From Clostridia bacterium (lineage in GTDB: Bacteria > Bacillota > Clostridia > Oscillospirales > Acutalibacteraceae): DNA of 56,817 bases. The DNA lies in assembly GCA_017450005.1 (NCBI GenBank), contig JAFSYM010000081.1, forward strand, positions 1-56,817, written 5' to 3'. The position numbers and the translations under genes were made by a program. This document shows, in pieces, positions 35,683-44,162 of this stretch. Under the pieces are notes generated by a model, which worked only from the letters and a program-made list of their open reading frames with translations, made no database searches and was not told where the DNA came from. How positions within the stretch are numbered: position 1 is the stretch's first letter; each line of letters opens with the position of its first letter.

Positions 35683-35711
35683 TTGACATTTGCGGTCGGA
35701 AGTGTTATTCT
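35683..35711 (+). promoter_or_regulatory. Promoter of thrS
   Basis: TTGACA (35683-35688), 17-base spacer, TATTCT (35706-35711), just upstream of the T-box leader. Confidence 0.75.
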
Positions 35712-35714
35712 ACA

Positions 35715-35960
35715 ATCAATCGAATAGTAAAACGTTGATGCAGAAGTTGTTCTTCGGGATGCTTTGCCAGAGAGCCGCGCCTCGTGCTGCAAGCGCGGTC
35801 AGAGCGGGAGGAACATGACCGCTGCGGAGTGCGCGCAGGAAATGGCGCGACGTGTGTCCGCGTGAAGGACTATTGAGCGGCAGGGCTTGCCCTGCAATCC
35901 GGGTGGAACCGTGGAGCCGATCAGCTTCATCCCAGAGCATTGGGATGAGGCTTTTTTTAT
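35715..35960 (+). ncRNA. T-box riboswitch (threonine)
   Basis: The leader carries the T-box antiterminator core GGGTGGAACCGTGG (from 35901) and ends in a terminator, stem AGCTTCATCCCA / TGGGATGAGGCT (35923-35952), followed by TTTTTTT. The segment GGAACATGACCGC places the candidate specifier ACC (35818-35820), a threonine codon, consistent with thrS downstream. Uncharged tRNA-Thr would stabilise the antiterminator and switch thrS on. Confidence 0.93.
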
Positions 35961-35990
35961 TTTGTATTTACTGAAAAGGAGACGATAGAT

Positions 35991-37940
35991 ATGATTCAGG
36001 TGAAACTCAAAGGCGACGTGATCAAGGAATACGACAGCGGCATTACCGCGCTCGAAGTGGCGAAGTCGCTGGGTATGGGTCTGTACAAGGCCGCATGTGT
36101 GTGCAAAATCGACGGTGTGGTCTGCGATCTGCGCACCCCGCTGACGGCGGACTGTTCGCTCGAGATTCTGACGTTTGACGATCCCGACGGCAAGCATGCG
36201 TTTCGGCACACAGCGTCGCATATCCTTGCGCAGGCGGTCAAGCGTCTGTATCCCGAGGCGAAGCTCGCCATCGGTCCCGCGATCGAAAACGGCTTCTACT
36301 ATGACTTCGATATCGACACGCCCTTCACGCCCGAAATGCTCGAGCAGATCGAGGGCGAGATGAAAAAGATCGTCAAGGAAGCGCTGCCGCTTGAGCGGTA
36401 CGAGTTGGAACCGGACGAAGCGATCGCCATGATGGAAAAGAAGGGCGAGATCTACAAGGTCGAGCTGATTCAGGAGCACGCCGGCAAAGGCGAGAAGATT
36501 TCCTTCTTCCGCCAGGGCGAGTTCGACGAGCTGTGCGCAGGCCCGCATATCCCTGATACGGGACGTGTCAAGGCGTTCAAGCTCACGAGCGCGACGGGCG
36601 CGTACTGGCGCGGCGACTCCAACAAGAAGATGCTCCAGCGCATTTACGGTACAGCCTTCACGAAGAAGGACGAGATGGAAGCGTATCTTGCCTCTGTCGA
36701 GGAGGCAAAAAAGCGCGACCACAACAAGCTCGGCCGCGAGCTCGGCTTCTTCACAACGTCTGAAATGATCGGACAGGGTCTGCCGATCCTGCTGCCGAAG
36801 GGTGCGCGCGTCATCCAGCTTTTGCAGCGATTCGTCGAGGACGAGGAGCAGCGCAGGGGCTGGCTGCTGACCAAGACGCCATATATGGCCAAGAGCGACC
36901 TGTACAAGGTTTCCGGCCACTGGGATCATTACCGCGACGGCATGTTCGTGCTGGGTGACGCGGACAAGGCGGACGAGGAAGAAGTCTTTGCGCTGCGTCC
37001 GATGACATGCCCGTTCCAGTATCAGGCTTACCTCAACCGCGCGCGTTCCTACCGTGATCTGCCGCTGCGCTACAACGAGACGTCGACACTCTTCCGCAAC
37101 GAGGCTTCGGGCGAAATGCACGGTCTAATCCGCGTGCGTCAGTTCACGATCTCCGAGGGACATCTGATGTGCAGACCTGACCAGTTGGAGGACGAGTTCC
37201 GCAAATGTCTGGAGCTGGCGATTTACATGCTCAAGACGCTCGGCCTGTACGAAGACGTGTCCTACCGCTTCTCGCAATGGGACCCGAACGACCGCGAAAA
37301 GTATATCGGCACGGACGAGCAGTGGGACGAGGCGCAGGGTATCATGAAGAAGATCCTCGACCACCTCGAAATCCCGTACAAGATCGGTATCGGCGAGGCG
37401 GCGTTCTACGGCCCGAAGCTCGACATTCAGATCAAGAACGTGTTCGGCAAGGAAGACACGCTCATCACGATCCAGGTCGACCAGATGCTCGCCGAGAAGT
37501 TCGGCATGGAATACGTCGACACGGACGGCAGCAAGAAGAACCCCTACATCATCCACAGAACGTCCATCGGTTGCTATGAGCGCACGCTCGCGCTGCTGAT
37601 CGAAAAATACGCCGGCGCGTTCCCGCTGTGGCTTGCGCCCGAGCAGATTCGTCTGCTGCCGATTGCCGACCGTCACCAGCCGTATGCCAAGGAAGTGGAA
37701 GCACGTCTTTCCGCGCTCGGCTTCCGCGTGACGACCGACATGCGCTCGGAAAAGATCGGCTACAAGATCCGCGAAGCGCAGAAGGAAAAGATTCCCTACA
37801 TGCTGCTTGTCGGCGACAAGGAGATCGAGGAGGGCAACCTCTCCGTCCGGCGCAGAAGCGGCGGCGACATGGGCTCGATGAGCGAGGGCGACTTCACGGC
37901 GCTTGCGCTGCGCGAGACGGCGGAAAAAGTGATCTGGTAA
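35991..37940 (+). CDS. thrS: Threonyl-tRNA synthetase
   Basis: 649 residues, full length for bacterial ThrRS. Domains: TGS (about 1-60), an editing SAD domain with HTASHILAQA (HxxxH zinc/editing motif, about 72) and CAGPHIP, the class II catalytic core (motif 2 RYNETSTLFRNEASGEMHGL, motif 3 near RTSIGCYERTLALLIE), and a C-terminal anticodon-binding domain (APEQIRLLPIADRHQPYA). RBS AAAGGAG lies 11 bases upstream of the ATG. It is controlled by the upstream T-box and ends in its own terminator. Confidence 0.98.
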   Translation: MIQVKLKGDVIKEYDSGITALEVAKSLGMGLYKAACVCKIDGVVCDLRTPLTADCSLEILTFDDPDGKHAFRHTASHILAQAVKRLYPEAKLAIGPAIENGFYYDFDIDTPFTPEMLEQIEGEMKKIVKEALPLERYELEPDEAIAMMEKKGEIYKVELIQEHAGKGEKISFFRQGEFDELCAGPHIPDTGRVKAFKLTSATGAYWRGDSNKKMLQRIYGTAFTKKDEMEAYLASVEEAKKRDHNKLGRELGFFTTSEMIGQGLPILLPKGARVIQLLQRFVEDEEQRRGWLLTKTPYMAKSDLYKVSGHWDHYRDGMFVLGDADKADEEEVFALRPMTCPFQYQAYLNRARSYRDLPLRYNETSTLFRNEASGEMHGLIRVRQFTISEGHLMCRPDQLEDEFRKCLELAIYMLKTLGLYEDVSYRFSQWDPNDREKYIGTDEQWDEAQGIMKKILDHLEIPYKIGIGEAAFYGPKLDIQIKNVFGKEDTLITIQVDQMLAEKFGMEYVDTDGSKKNPYIIHRTSIGCYERTLALLIEKYAGAFPLWLAPEQIRLLPIADRHQPYAKEVEARLSALGFRVTTDMRSEKIGYKIREAQKEKIPYMLLVGDKEIEEGNLSVRRRSGGDMGSMSEGDFTALALRETAEKVIW

Positions 37941-37957
37941 ACAATTGACAAAAAGCG

Positions 37958-37994
37958 GACTGCCTGTGCAAAATGTGCATGGCAGTCTTTTTTT
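37958..37994 (+). terminator. Terminator of thrS
   Basis: GACTGCC / GGCAGTC with an inner TGCA pairing and small internal loop, followed by seven T. Confidence 0.85.
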
Positions 37995-38053
37995 AAAACA
38001 AACCCAATACTTTTTCGTTCCCGTTCGTTTTGGTAATGAAGGAGGGTTGAAAA

Positions 38054-38593
38054 ATGACCAATCATCAAATTGATCACTTGATGAGCAGAATCCAATCAGG
38101 AGACGGTACCGCTCTTGAGGAACTATACGAGGGCATGAGCAAACCGGTGTTTTTCTACGCGCTGCGGTTGTGCGGCAATTACGATGCAGCCGAGGATGTG
38201 ATGCAGGACACATTTGTCACGCTCATGCGCAAATCCTCCCTTTACCGTGCGGAAGACAAGGGCAGGGCATGGATCTTCACCATCGCGAGAAATCTTGTTG
38301 TGGATCTGCAGCGCAAACAGTCCCGTGTGGACGGATTTGACGTCCTTGCGGAAATGCCCGGTGCGGACGATTTCACGATCCGTGCGGATACGGGGATCGA
38401 TGCGCTGCGCATGCTCGACGGTCTTACACCGCGGGAGAAAAACATCGTGCTGCTGCGTCTGCTGGGCGATATGACGCTCACGGAGGTGGCGAACGAGCTA
38501 TACATCCCCAAAGGCACCGTGTTCTGGACATACAACAACGCCATCAGGAAAATGCGAAAGCAGTACACAGGAGGCGAGCATCTTGAAGAGTAA
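38054..38593 (+). CDS. ECF-type RNA polymerase sigma factor
   Basis: 179 residues with AAGGAGG upstream. Region 2 (about 20-90) includes ALEELYEGMSKPVFFYALRL and EDVMQDTFVTLMRK; region 4 (about 120-175) includes LTPREKNIVLLRLLGDMTLTEVA and PKGTVFWTYNNAIRKMRK. Region 1.1/1.2 is absent, as in extracytoplasmic-function sigmas. Its 3' end overlaps the next gene, which encodes a single-pass membrane protein, the usual sigma/anti-sigma pairing. The segment AACCC (38001-38005) with CGTTCG (38022-38027) upstream could be an autoregulated ECF promoter, but this is only a guess. Confidence 0.92.
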   Translation: MTNHQIDHLMSRIQSGDGTALEELYEGMSKPVFFYALRLCGNYDAAEDVMQDTFVTLMRKSSLYRAEDKGRAWIFTIARNLVVDLQRKQSRVDGFDVLAEMPGADDFTIRADTGIDALRMLDGLTPREKNIVLLRLLGDMTLTEVANELYIPKGTVFWTYNNAIRKMRKQYTGGEHLEE

Positions 38594-39977
38594 ATTTGAA
38601 CGGGAATTGAAAAAACAGGCATACAAGGCCGTCCCGGATCAATGGGACGAAGTCAAAGAGAAGGCAGGCGTTTCCACGCCGGAGAAGAAGGAGGGCAAGG
38701 TTGTGAAATTCAATGCGAAAGCAATCGCAACCGTTGCCGCATCCATTACCATTGTGATCGTTGCCGTATCGGTTGCGGTCGGCATCGGTACGCGCAAAAA
38801 CACACCCCCGAAAGCCGAGATCACCGTGACGGATGAAAACGGCGTATCGTATACCCTCACCGATGTGTCCGACTTCGATTCGATCGCCGTTCCCGAAACG
38901 ACGGTCATCACCTACACGGACAGCAACGGCGTCGAACACTCCACGGTCGCGACGATCACACGGAACGCGGCGGGACAAAGAGAAGATTCCAGCGTAGTCG
39001 TGACGTTCAAAGACGCGCAGGGCAACACGCAGACGACTGTCGTGGACATTCCTGCGGAGCCATCGACCACCGCGCCGAACGGACAACCGACCAAACCGTC
39101 CTCTGCGGATTCCGCGCCGCAAGCGGCAGACGCGACGGTGGTTTTAACTACGCGGGCGGAAATCACCAAAGAAGTCGACTGGGCCGAACGGACAATGCCG
39201 GAAAAATTCCCTGCCGTGCAGTTTGATCCGACCGGTATTCCCGGCGGTCTCGCGAAGGAATACGATTTCGCGCTCCGCCGCAACGAGTATATCTCCCGGC
39301 CGGCAACGCTGTTGTACAAGAACTACACGCTGTACAATACGAACCCCAAGACGGACAAAGAAGAAACCGCTACGGCAGACATTTACGTGTTCCAAAACTT
39401 CAGCCGCAAGTTAGCTGTCGGCGTGAAATTCCCGGGTGAGGAAAAAATCCACCCGTATGTCAATGTGCAATATACGCCGCAGACGCTCGGCGATTTCCTG
39501 AATGACGCGGACGTCAAAAACACCGTGCATTTCGGCAACATCCGGCTGTATTCGGACGTTACGTTCCCCGTGAACGCGCAGAACAAAGCGGACATTTTCA
39601 GGTATCTGCTGTCCGACGGTTCGATCCGCAATACGAATTCCACTGACAGACCGTCCGGTGCCAAGGTCACGCTGAGCGTCGACCTTGCCGAACTGGGCAA
39701 AAGAACCAAGGTGATGGAAGTCTATGAGAGCGGCTATGTGTACACGAACCTGCTCGGCTACGGCTGCACCTTCAACGTCGGCAAAGAGAACGTTGCGGCG
39801 TTTCTCAAGAACAGCTACAACGTGACGTTCGACGATTTGGCAAAGGTAAACAGCGGCACGCCAAGCACGGCGTCGGACACAACGACCGGCATCGATCATA
39901 ACACGACCGTCAGTCAGCCGTACTTTATTGAAGGCACAACCGTCGTGACCACACAGCCGTACACCATTCCGGAATAA
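38583..39977 (+). CDS. Putative membrane anti-sigma factor with extracellular domain
   Basis: 464 residues from TTG 38583, overlapping the sigma gene by 11 bases, with AGGAGG (38569-38574) inside the sigma coding region. The short cytoplasmic N-terminus (KFERELKKQAYKAVPDQW, typical of anti-sigma N-regions) is followed by one transmembrane helix (residues about 44-68, AIATVAASITIVIVAVSVAV). A long extracellular part has a Thr/Ser/Pro-rich linker (EPSTTAPNGQPTKPSSADSA), a beta-rich domain and a second Thr-rich tail. No zinc HxxxCxxC motif is seen. Holding the sigma factor at the membrane is the inferred role; the extracellular signal is unknown. Confidence 0.75.
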   Translation: MKSKFERELKKQAYKAVPDQWDEVKEKAGVSTPEKKEGKVVKFNAKAIATVAASITIVIVAVSVAVGIGTRKNTPPKAEITVTDENGVSYTLTDVSDFDSIAVPETTVITYTDSNGVEHSTVATITRNAAGQREDSSVVVTFKDAQGNTQTTVVDIPAEPSTTAPNGQPTKPSSADSAPQAADATVVLTTRAEITKEVDWAERTMPEKFPAVQFDPTGIPGGLAKEYDFALRRNEYISRPATLLYKNYTLYNTNPKTDKEETATADIYVFQNFSRKLAVGVKFPGEEKIHPYVNVQYTPQTLGDFLNDADVKNTVHFGNIRLYSDVTFPVNAQNKADIFRYLLSDGSIRNTNSTDRPSGAKVTLSVDLAELGKRTKVMEVYESGYVYTNLLGYGCTFNVGKENVAAFLKNSYNVTFDDLAKVNSGTPSTASDTTTGIDHNTTVSQPYFIEGTTVVTTQPYTIPE

Positions 39978-39989
39978 ACGTTTACAAAT

Positions 39990-40023
39990 ACGCGCCGGGC
40001 TTTCAGGAGGCTCGGTGCGTTTC
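39990..40023 (+). terminator. Probable terminator after the sigma/anti-sigma pair
   Basis: ACGCGCCGGGC / GCTCGGTGCGT (two G-U pairs, loop TTTCAGGAG) followed by only TTCCC, so the T-tract is weak. Confidence 0.5.
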
Positions 40024-40028
40024 CCGTA

Positions 40029-40057
40029 TTGCGAAACGAAATCTTTTTTGATATACT
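40029..40057 (+). promoter_or_regulatory. Promoter of the lipoprotein gene
   Basis: TTGCGA (40029-40034), 17-base spacer, TATACT (40052-40057). Confidence 0.5.
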
Positions 40058-40085
40058 TGGGATATGAACGGATCAGGAGGACAAA

Positions 40086-41315
40086 ATGAAAAAACGAATC
40101 GCGCTGTTGCTTTGTTTGAGTATGCTGTTCTGTTTCGCCGCCTGCGGCAAAGCGCCGGTCACGGAAAGCGGCGCGTCGACGGAATCTGCATCCGCATCCG
40201 GAATCTACGCCGCTTCCAACGTGGATGGCGGTGCCTTTGCCTACACGACAAAGGTCGCGTATGCGAACGCTGCCGGGGAAGGGTATGCCTGCATTTTATC
40301 CGAATGCCTGAATGCGGAAGGGATGTACATGTCTTCCGTGCAGCACTGGCCGCTGTTCCGGTTTGAAACCGCGCAGGAAATGCGGGACTTCAAAACCGCG
40401 TTTGCGGATACGCTGACCTTTGAGAGCGGCTATAACGAAGTGCCGTCTTTCGACACGTACGCGGCGGAATATGACGACGCTTTTTTCAGCGGCAACACGC
40501 TGCTGCTGTGCTATGTGACCGCGTCGAGCGGTTCCTACCGGTTCGGCGTCGCGGACGTTTCCGTCCGGGAAGACACCCTTTGCGTCTATATCAGGCAGCT
40601 CAATCACCCGCAAGTCTATACGGCGGACGTGCAGGGATGGTTCGTGCTGGTCGAGGTCCGAAAGGCGGACATTGAAAACTGCAAACACTTTGACGCGCAG
40701 ACATACCGCTCCGGCGTATTGGACACGATTGCCGCCGACTATGACGGGGACGGAGAACAGGAAGAAATCACGCTGACGATCGGTCCGACGTCGGGACTGT
40801 ATACGATCGGCGTGAAAGTGCTTGACGGCGAAAAAGAATACAGCAGCTACTTTTTGCCGGAGTTCTTTGTCGGCGACAGCAGCTTGATTGAACAATCCGG
40901 GAAAGTGTATCTGCAAGGCGAAGAGGACGGCAGTGCGGTCTCCTACGCCGTTTCCGTGGAAAAAGGCCGGGTTGCCCTCACAAACGGCGATAAGACGATG
41001 AAGTATTGGGGCGCTGAACCGGAATATCACGTTTCGGCCTATTCCAATCTGACCGGCAGGCAGGGTAAAGAAAAAGCGCTGTCCGACGCAGACAATCAGG
41101 CGGTGACACAGTTAATCAGCCGGCAGCAATTCGGCGACCCTTATGACAATCTGAACGACGTAATCCTCCGGGATGCGCTCAACGAAGTAAACATCTACTA
41201 CGATTCCGATGCGGGCATCGTCACAAGGGGCGACCATGCCGTGAAACTGTCGGACGCGGACAGGAAAACGCTGAACGGCATTCTGCGTAAATATATCCGG
41301 CTCGGCACTGCGTGA
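40086..41315 (+). CDS. Putative lipoprotein with calcium-loop-like motif
   Basis: 409 residues. The N-terminus KKRIALLLCLSMLFCFAACG has a lipobox with the Cys about residue 19-20, so it should be lipid-anchored outside the membrane. AGGAGG lies close upstream. A Ser/Ala linker is followed by a domain with conserved-looking aromatic strands, then DYDGDGEQEEITLTIG (about residues 219-234), which looks like an FG-GAP/VCBS-type calcium-binding repeat. The C-terminal part is unassigned. It sits after the sigma/anti-sigma pair but has its own promoter. No enzymatic motif was recognised. Confidence 0.8.
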   Translation: MKKRIALLLCLSMLFCFAACGKAPVTESGASTESASASGIYAASNVDGGAFAYTTKVAYANAAGEGYACILSECLNAEGMYMSSVQHWPLFRFETAQEMRDFKTAFADTLTFESGYNEVPSFDTYAAEYDDAFFSGNTLLLCYVTASSGSYRFGVADVSVREDTLCVYIRQLNHPQVYTADVQGWFVLVEVRKADIENCKHFDAQTYRSGVLDTIAADYDGDGEQEEITLTIGPTSGLYTIGVKVLDGEKEYSSYFLPEFFVGDSSLIEQSGKVYLQGEEDGSAVSYAVSVEKGRVALTNGDKTMKYWGAEPEYHVSAYSNLTGRQGKEKALSDADNQAVTQLISRQQFGDPYDNLNDVILRDALNEVNIYYDSDAGIVTRGDHAVKLSDADRKTLNGILRKYIRLGTA

Positions 41316-41330
41316 AGACGGCGATTGCTC

Positions 41331-41359
41331 TTGACAAAAAATGACGTCGACGATACAAT
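41331..41359 (+). promoter_or_regulatory. Promoter of the ketopantoate reductase-like gene
   Basis: TTGACA (41331-41336), 17-base spacer, TACAAT (41354-41359). Confidence 0.75.
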
Positions 41360-41390
41360 AAAGGTATCAGAGTTGACGGAGGAGAAAGAT

Positions 41391-42413
41391 ATGCAGGAAA
41401 ATAAAATTGCCATTTACGGCGCGGGTTCACTCGGTACGGTGCTCGGCGCGTTCATGACCAAAAACGGCGTGGACGTGGAGCTTGTCAACCGCAACAAGGC
41501 ACATGTCGAGGCGCTGCGCGAAAAGGGCGCGCACATCACGGGCACGGTGGAGATGACCGTGCCGGTCAAGGCGATCTTCCCGGACGAAATGCAGGGCACA
41601 TACGCGGTCATTTTCCTGATGACCAAACAGCTCCTGAACGCCGAGGTCGTCACGTTTTTAAAGCCAATGCTCGCCGCCGACGGTGTGATCGTCACGCTGC
41701 AGAACGGTATTCCGGAGCCGGGCGTTGCCGAGATCGTCGGCAAGGCGCACACCATCGGCTGTGCGGTCGAATGGGGCGCAACGCTGTCGGCGCCGGGCGA
41801 GTGCATCCTGACCAGCGACAAGGAGAGTCTGTCGTTCCACATGGGCGGCATGGACGGCGTCAGTCAGGATCAGATGGACACAGTCAAGGCGCTGCTGGAA
41901 AAGATGTGCCCTGTGCACATCGAGGAGAATCTGCTCGGCGCGCGCTGGTCGAAGCTGCTGATCAACGCGACGTTTTCGGGCCTGGGTACCGTCGTGGGCG
42001 GCAATTTCGGCAGCGTGTCGGAGGACAAGGACGTGCAGCCGATCGCGCTGCGCTGCATGAAGGAATGCATCGACGTCGGCCGTGCGGCAGGGGAGACGTT
42101 TGCGCCCGTGCAGGGCAAGGACATCACGAAGCTGTTCTACTATACGAACGGCCTCAAGCGCGCATTCGCGAAGTTCCTGCTGCCGATCGCCATGAAAAAG
42201 CACCGTGACATCGAGCCGTCGATGCTGCAGGATCTGAAAAAGGGCAAGCCCTGCGAGATCGACGCGATCAACGGCGTGGTCTGCGAGTGGGGACGCAAAT
42301 GCGGCGTGCCGACGCCTGTCAACGACCGCATCGTCGAAGTGGTCAAGAAGGAACAGGCCGGAGAGCTGCCGCTTGAAAAGAGCAATATCCGCCTGTTCGA
42401 CGATTTGAAATAA
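41391..42413 (+). CDS. 2-dehydropantoate 2-reductase family oxidoreductase
   Basis: 340 residues from ATG 41391, with GGAGGAG just upstream; an in-frame ATG at 41325 would lie upstream of the promoter. The N-terminal Rossmann fold has IAIYGAGSLGTVLGAFM (GxGxxG). QNGIPEP and GCAVEWGATLSAPGE follow, and SKLLINATFSGLGTV holds the Lys equivalent to the catalytic Lys of PanE. The family reduces ketopantoate with NADPH in pantothenate synthesis, but many clostridial members act on other 2-keto acids, so the symbol is left blank. The C-terminal helical domain is complete. Confidence 0.87.
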   Translation: MQENKIAIYGAGSLGTVLGAFMTKNGVDVELVNRNKAHVEALREKGAHITGTVEMTVPVKAIFPDEMQGTYAVIFLMTKQLLNAEVVTFLKPMLAADGVIVTLQNGIPEPGVAEIVGKAHTIGCAVEWGATLSAPGECILTSDKESLSFHMGGMDGVSQDQMDTVKALLEKMCPVHIEENLLGARWSKLLINATFSGLGTVVGGNFGSVSEDKDVQPIALRCMKECIDVGRAAGETFAPVQGKDITKLFYYTNGLKRAFAKFLLPIAMKKHRDIEPSMLQDLKKGKPCEIDAINGVVCEWGRKCGVPTPVNDRIVEVVKKEQAGELPLEKSNIRLFDDLK

Positions 42414-42429
42414 GAAAAGCGCACAAGAA

Positions 42430-42468
42430 AACCGCCGCAGCCGGGCATCAAACCGGACTGCGGCGGTT
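42430..42468 (+). terminator. Hairpin terminator after the ketopantoate reductase-like gene
   Basis: AACCGCCGCAG / CTGCGGCGGTT, 11 bp perfect, with inner CCGG pairs. The downstream T-tract is weak (CAGTTTATG). Confidence 0.6.
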
Positions 42469-42681
42469 CAGTTTATGGTGGGAAGATTGGGGAATTGCGC
42501 AGCTGAGCTGCGTATTCCGTCAGTACTTTCGGCGTGTTTGTAGGGGCGGGTATGACCGCCCGTCTGTTCCCGCACGATGCAGGTATGGGAACCTGTTCTG
42601 GCGAAGGATGCGGTGCGCTGAAAGCGGCAATCTGTTTTGTCCTTGTGCGATATTGAAAAGCGGTCTCTCTGCAAAGCGCTC
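42469..42681. other. Intergenic stretch with GC-rich palindrome, no gene seen
   Basis: It contains GGGGCGGGTATGACCGCCCG near 42544 (a short hairpin) and no open frame with a credible RBS. Confidence 0.5.
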
Positions 42682-42710
42682 TTGAATTGCCGCACCATTT
42701 GCGGTATACT
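42682..42710 (+). promoter_or_regulatory. Promoter of the PHP phosphoesterase gene
   Basis: TTGAAT (42682-42687), 17-base spacer, TATACT (42705-42710). Confidence 0.65.
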
Positions 42711-42754
42711 GTCCACGGACAGCCGCTGTATGCGGCGGAAAGGCTGGATAATAT

Positions 42755-43696
42755 ATGAAAAAATATTTACTCTCGCAGGGACTTCCCGCTTACAAGGCGA
42801 ATCTCCACTGCCACTCCACGTTCTCGGACGGCAAGTTGACTGTGGAACAGCTCAAGGAAAGCTATCAGAAAGCCGGCTACAGCATCGTCGCCTTTTCAGA
42901 TCACGACAAATTCTACACGCACAACGATCTCACGGACGAGCATTTTCTCGCGCTCAATTCATTCGAGGCGGACGTCTCTGATTGGCGCGATCCGAGCGGC
43001 CATACTCGCCGGTGCTATCACTTCTGCTGCTTCGCCAAAACAGACAGCGAATCGTATCACGAGGTTCTGCCGACGCCGAGATATGAGGACAAGGCAGCAG
43101 TCAACGCCTATATTGATGCGCTGCGAAAGCAGGGATTTCTGATACAGTATAATCACCCGAACTGGTCGCTGCAAACGGCGGAGGATCTGCGGGATATTCA
43201 CGGCCTGTGGGGGATCGAGGTTTTCAACTTCAGTGCTACGATCGACGGTATCGACGGCAATCAGGGCTTTATGTACGACGTATTGCTGCGAGACGGCAAC
43301 CGACTGTTCTGCACCGCTACGGACGACAACCACAACGGTTTTCCCTTCGGTCATGAACAATGCGACTCATTCGGCGGCTGGATCGTTATCCATGCCGGAA
43401 GGCTCGACTACCCCGCGGTCATCGCTGCCATGGAGCGCGGTGACTTTTACACGTCCACCGGCCCGCAGATTCACGAGCTGTATATCGAGGACGGCAAGCT
43501 ACACGTCTCCTGCTCCGAAGCACGGCACATCCTTTTCACGACCGACGGACGCAGCGCAAAGAGCGTCAACGCGGTCGGGGGCAGCTTCGTGACCGAGGGC
43601 GAGTTTGAGCTTCGTGACCACTACCGCTATGTGCGCGTACAAGTCACCGGTACGGACGGTACGCTCGCCTTTACCAACGCCTGCTGGTTAAACTGA
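42755..43696 (+). CDS. PHP-domain metal-dependent phosphoesterase
   Basis: 313 residues. The PHP metal-site motifs are in order: NLHCHSTFSDG (HxH, about 17), VAFSDHDKFY (SDHD, about 46), the long middle with IQYNHPNWSL (about 130), and CTATDDNHNG (DxxH, about 190). These bind two or three metal ions and hydrolyse phosphoesters. Relatives include 5'-3' exoribonuclease-like and histidinol-phosphatase-like enzymes, but the substrate cannot be read from sequence. RBS AAAGG is present and the gene is monocistronic. The C-terminal 80 residues form a beta-rich extension (SCSEARHILFTTDGRSAK) of unknown role. Confidence 0.88.
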   Translation: MKKYLLSQGLPAYKANLHCHSTFSDGKLTVEQLKESYQKAGYSIVAFSDHDKFYTHNDLTDEHFLALNSFEADVSDWRDPSGHTRRCYHFCCFAKTDSESYHEVLPTPRYEDKAAVNAYIDALRKQGFLIQYNHPNWSLQTAEDLRDIHGLWGIEVFNFSATIDGIDGNQGFMYDVLLRDGNRLFCTATDDNHNGFPFGHEQCDSFGGWIVIHAGRLDYPAVIAAMERGDFYTSTGPQIHELYIEDGKLHVSCSEARHILFTTDGRSAKSVNAVGGSFVTEGEFELRDHYRYVRVQVTGTDGTLAFTNACWLN

Positions 43697-44162
43697 AACA
43701 GAAAACTGAAAAACAGAGGCCGATGCATCATATGTACTCACATTGTACGGTGGCAGCATCAAACTACTTGGTATATTTAAAACCTGAAAGGCTTCATCCG
43801 CTTCAGCCGGATTATACGCCGCATAGCTTAACTGCATGGCCCATGTTGTAAGTGGGTGGTTATATTTGTTTGATGAACGCGCCGTGCAGGCTGTTCGGCT
43901 TGAATGAATACGCTCGTGCCGCTGTACGCCTTGCCGAACCGCGGCGGTCGTGGTTGCTGCCCGCTGCCTCGGTGCGTTGCCGTTTTCGGTGGACGGCCGA
44001 TGGCCATCCCTACGTCGAACCGGTCACACGGCAGGGACGCGCATTGCACGTCCGTTATGGGGGGATGAGCCTCCCGCCCCGCATGATGCTGCGTGCCGCG
44101 CCAAATGCCCCGGCACGGATCCATCCGTACCAGGGCAATTTCGATCATTTCTTCTGCATGTC
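43697..44162. other. Intergenic region, no supported gene
   Basis: Several overlapping open frames exist on both strands (for example 43828-44148 minus and 43852-44421 plus), but their products are Arg/Pro-rich with no family resemblance. None has a convincing RBS, and the plus frame runs antisense into cca. Confidence 0.5.
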
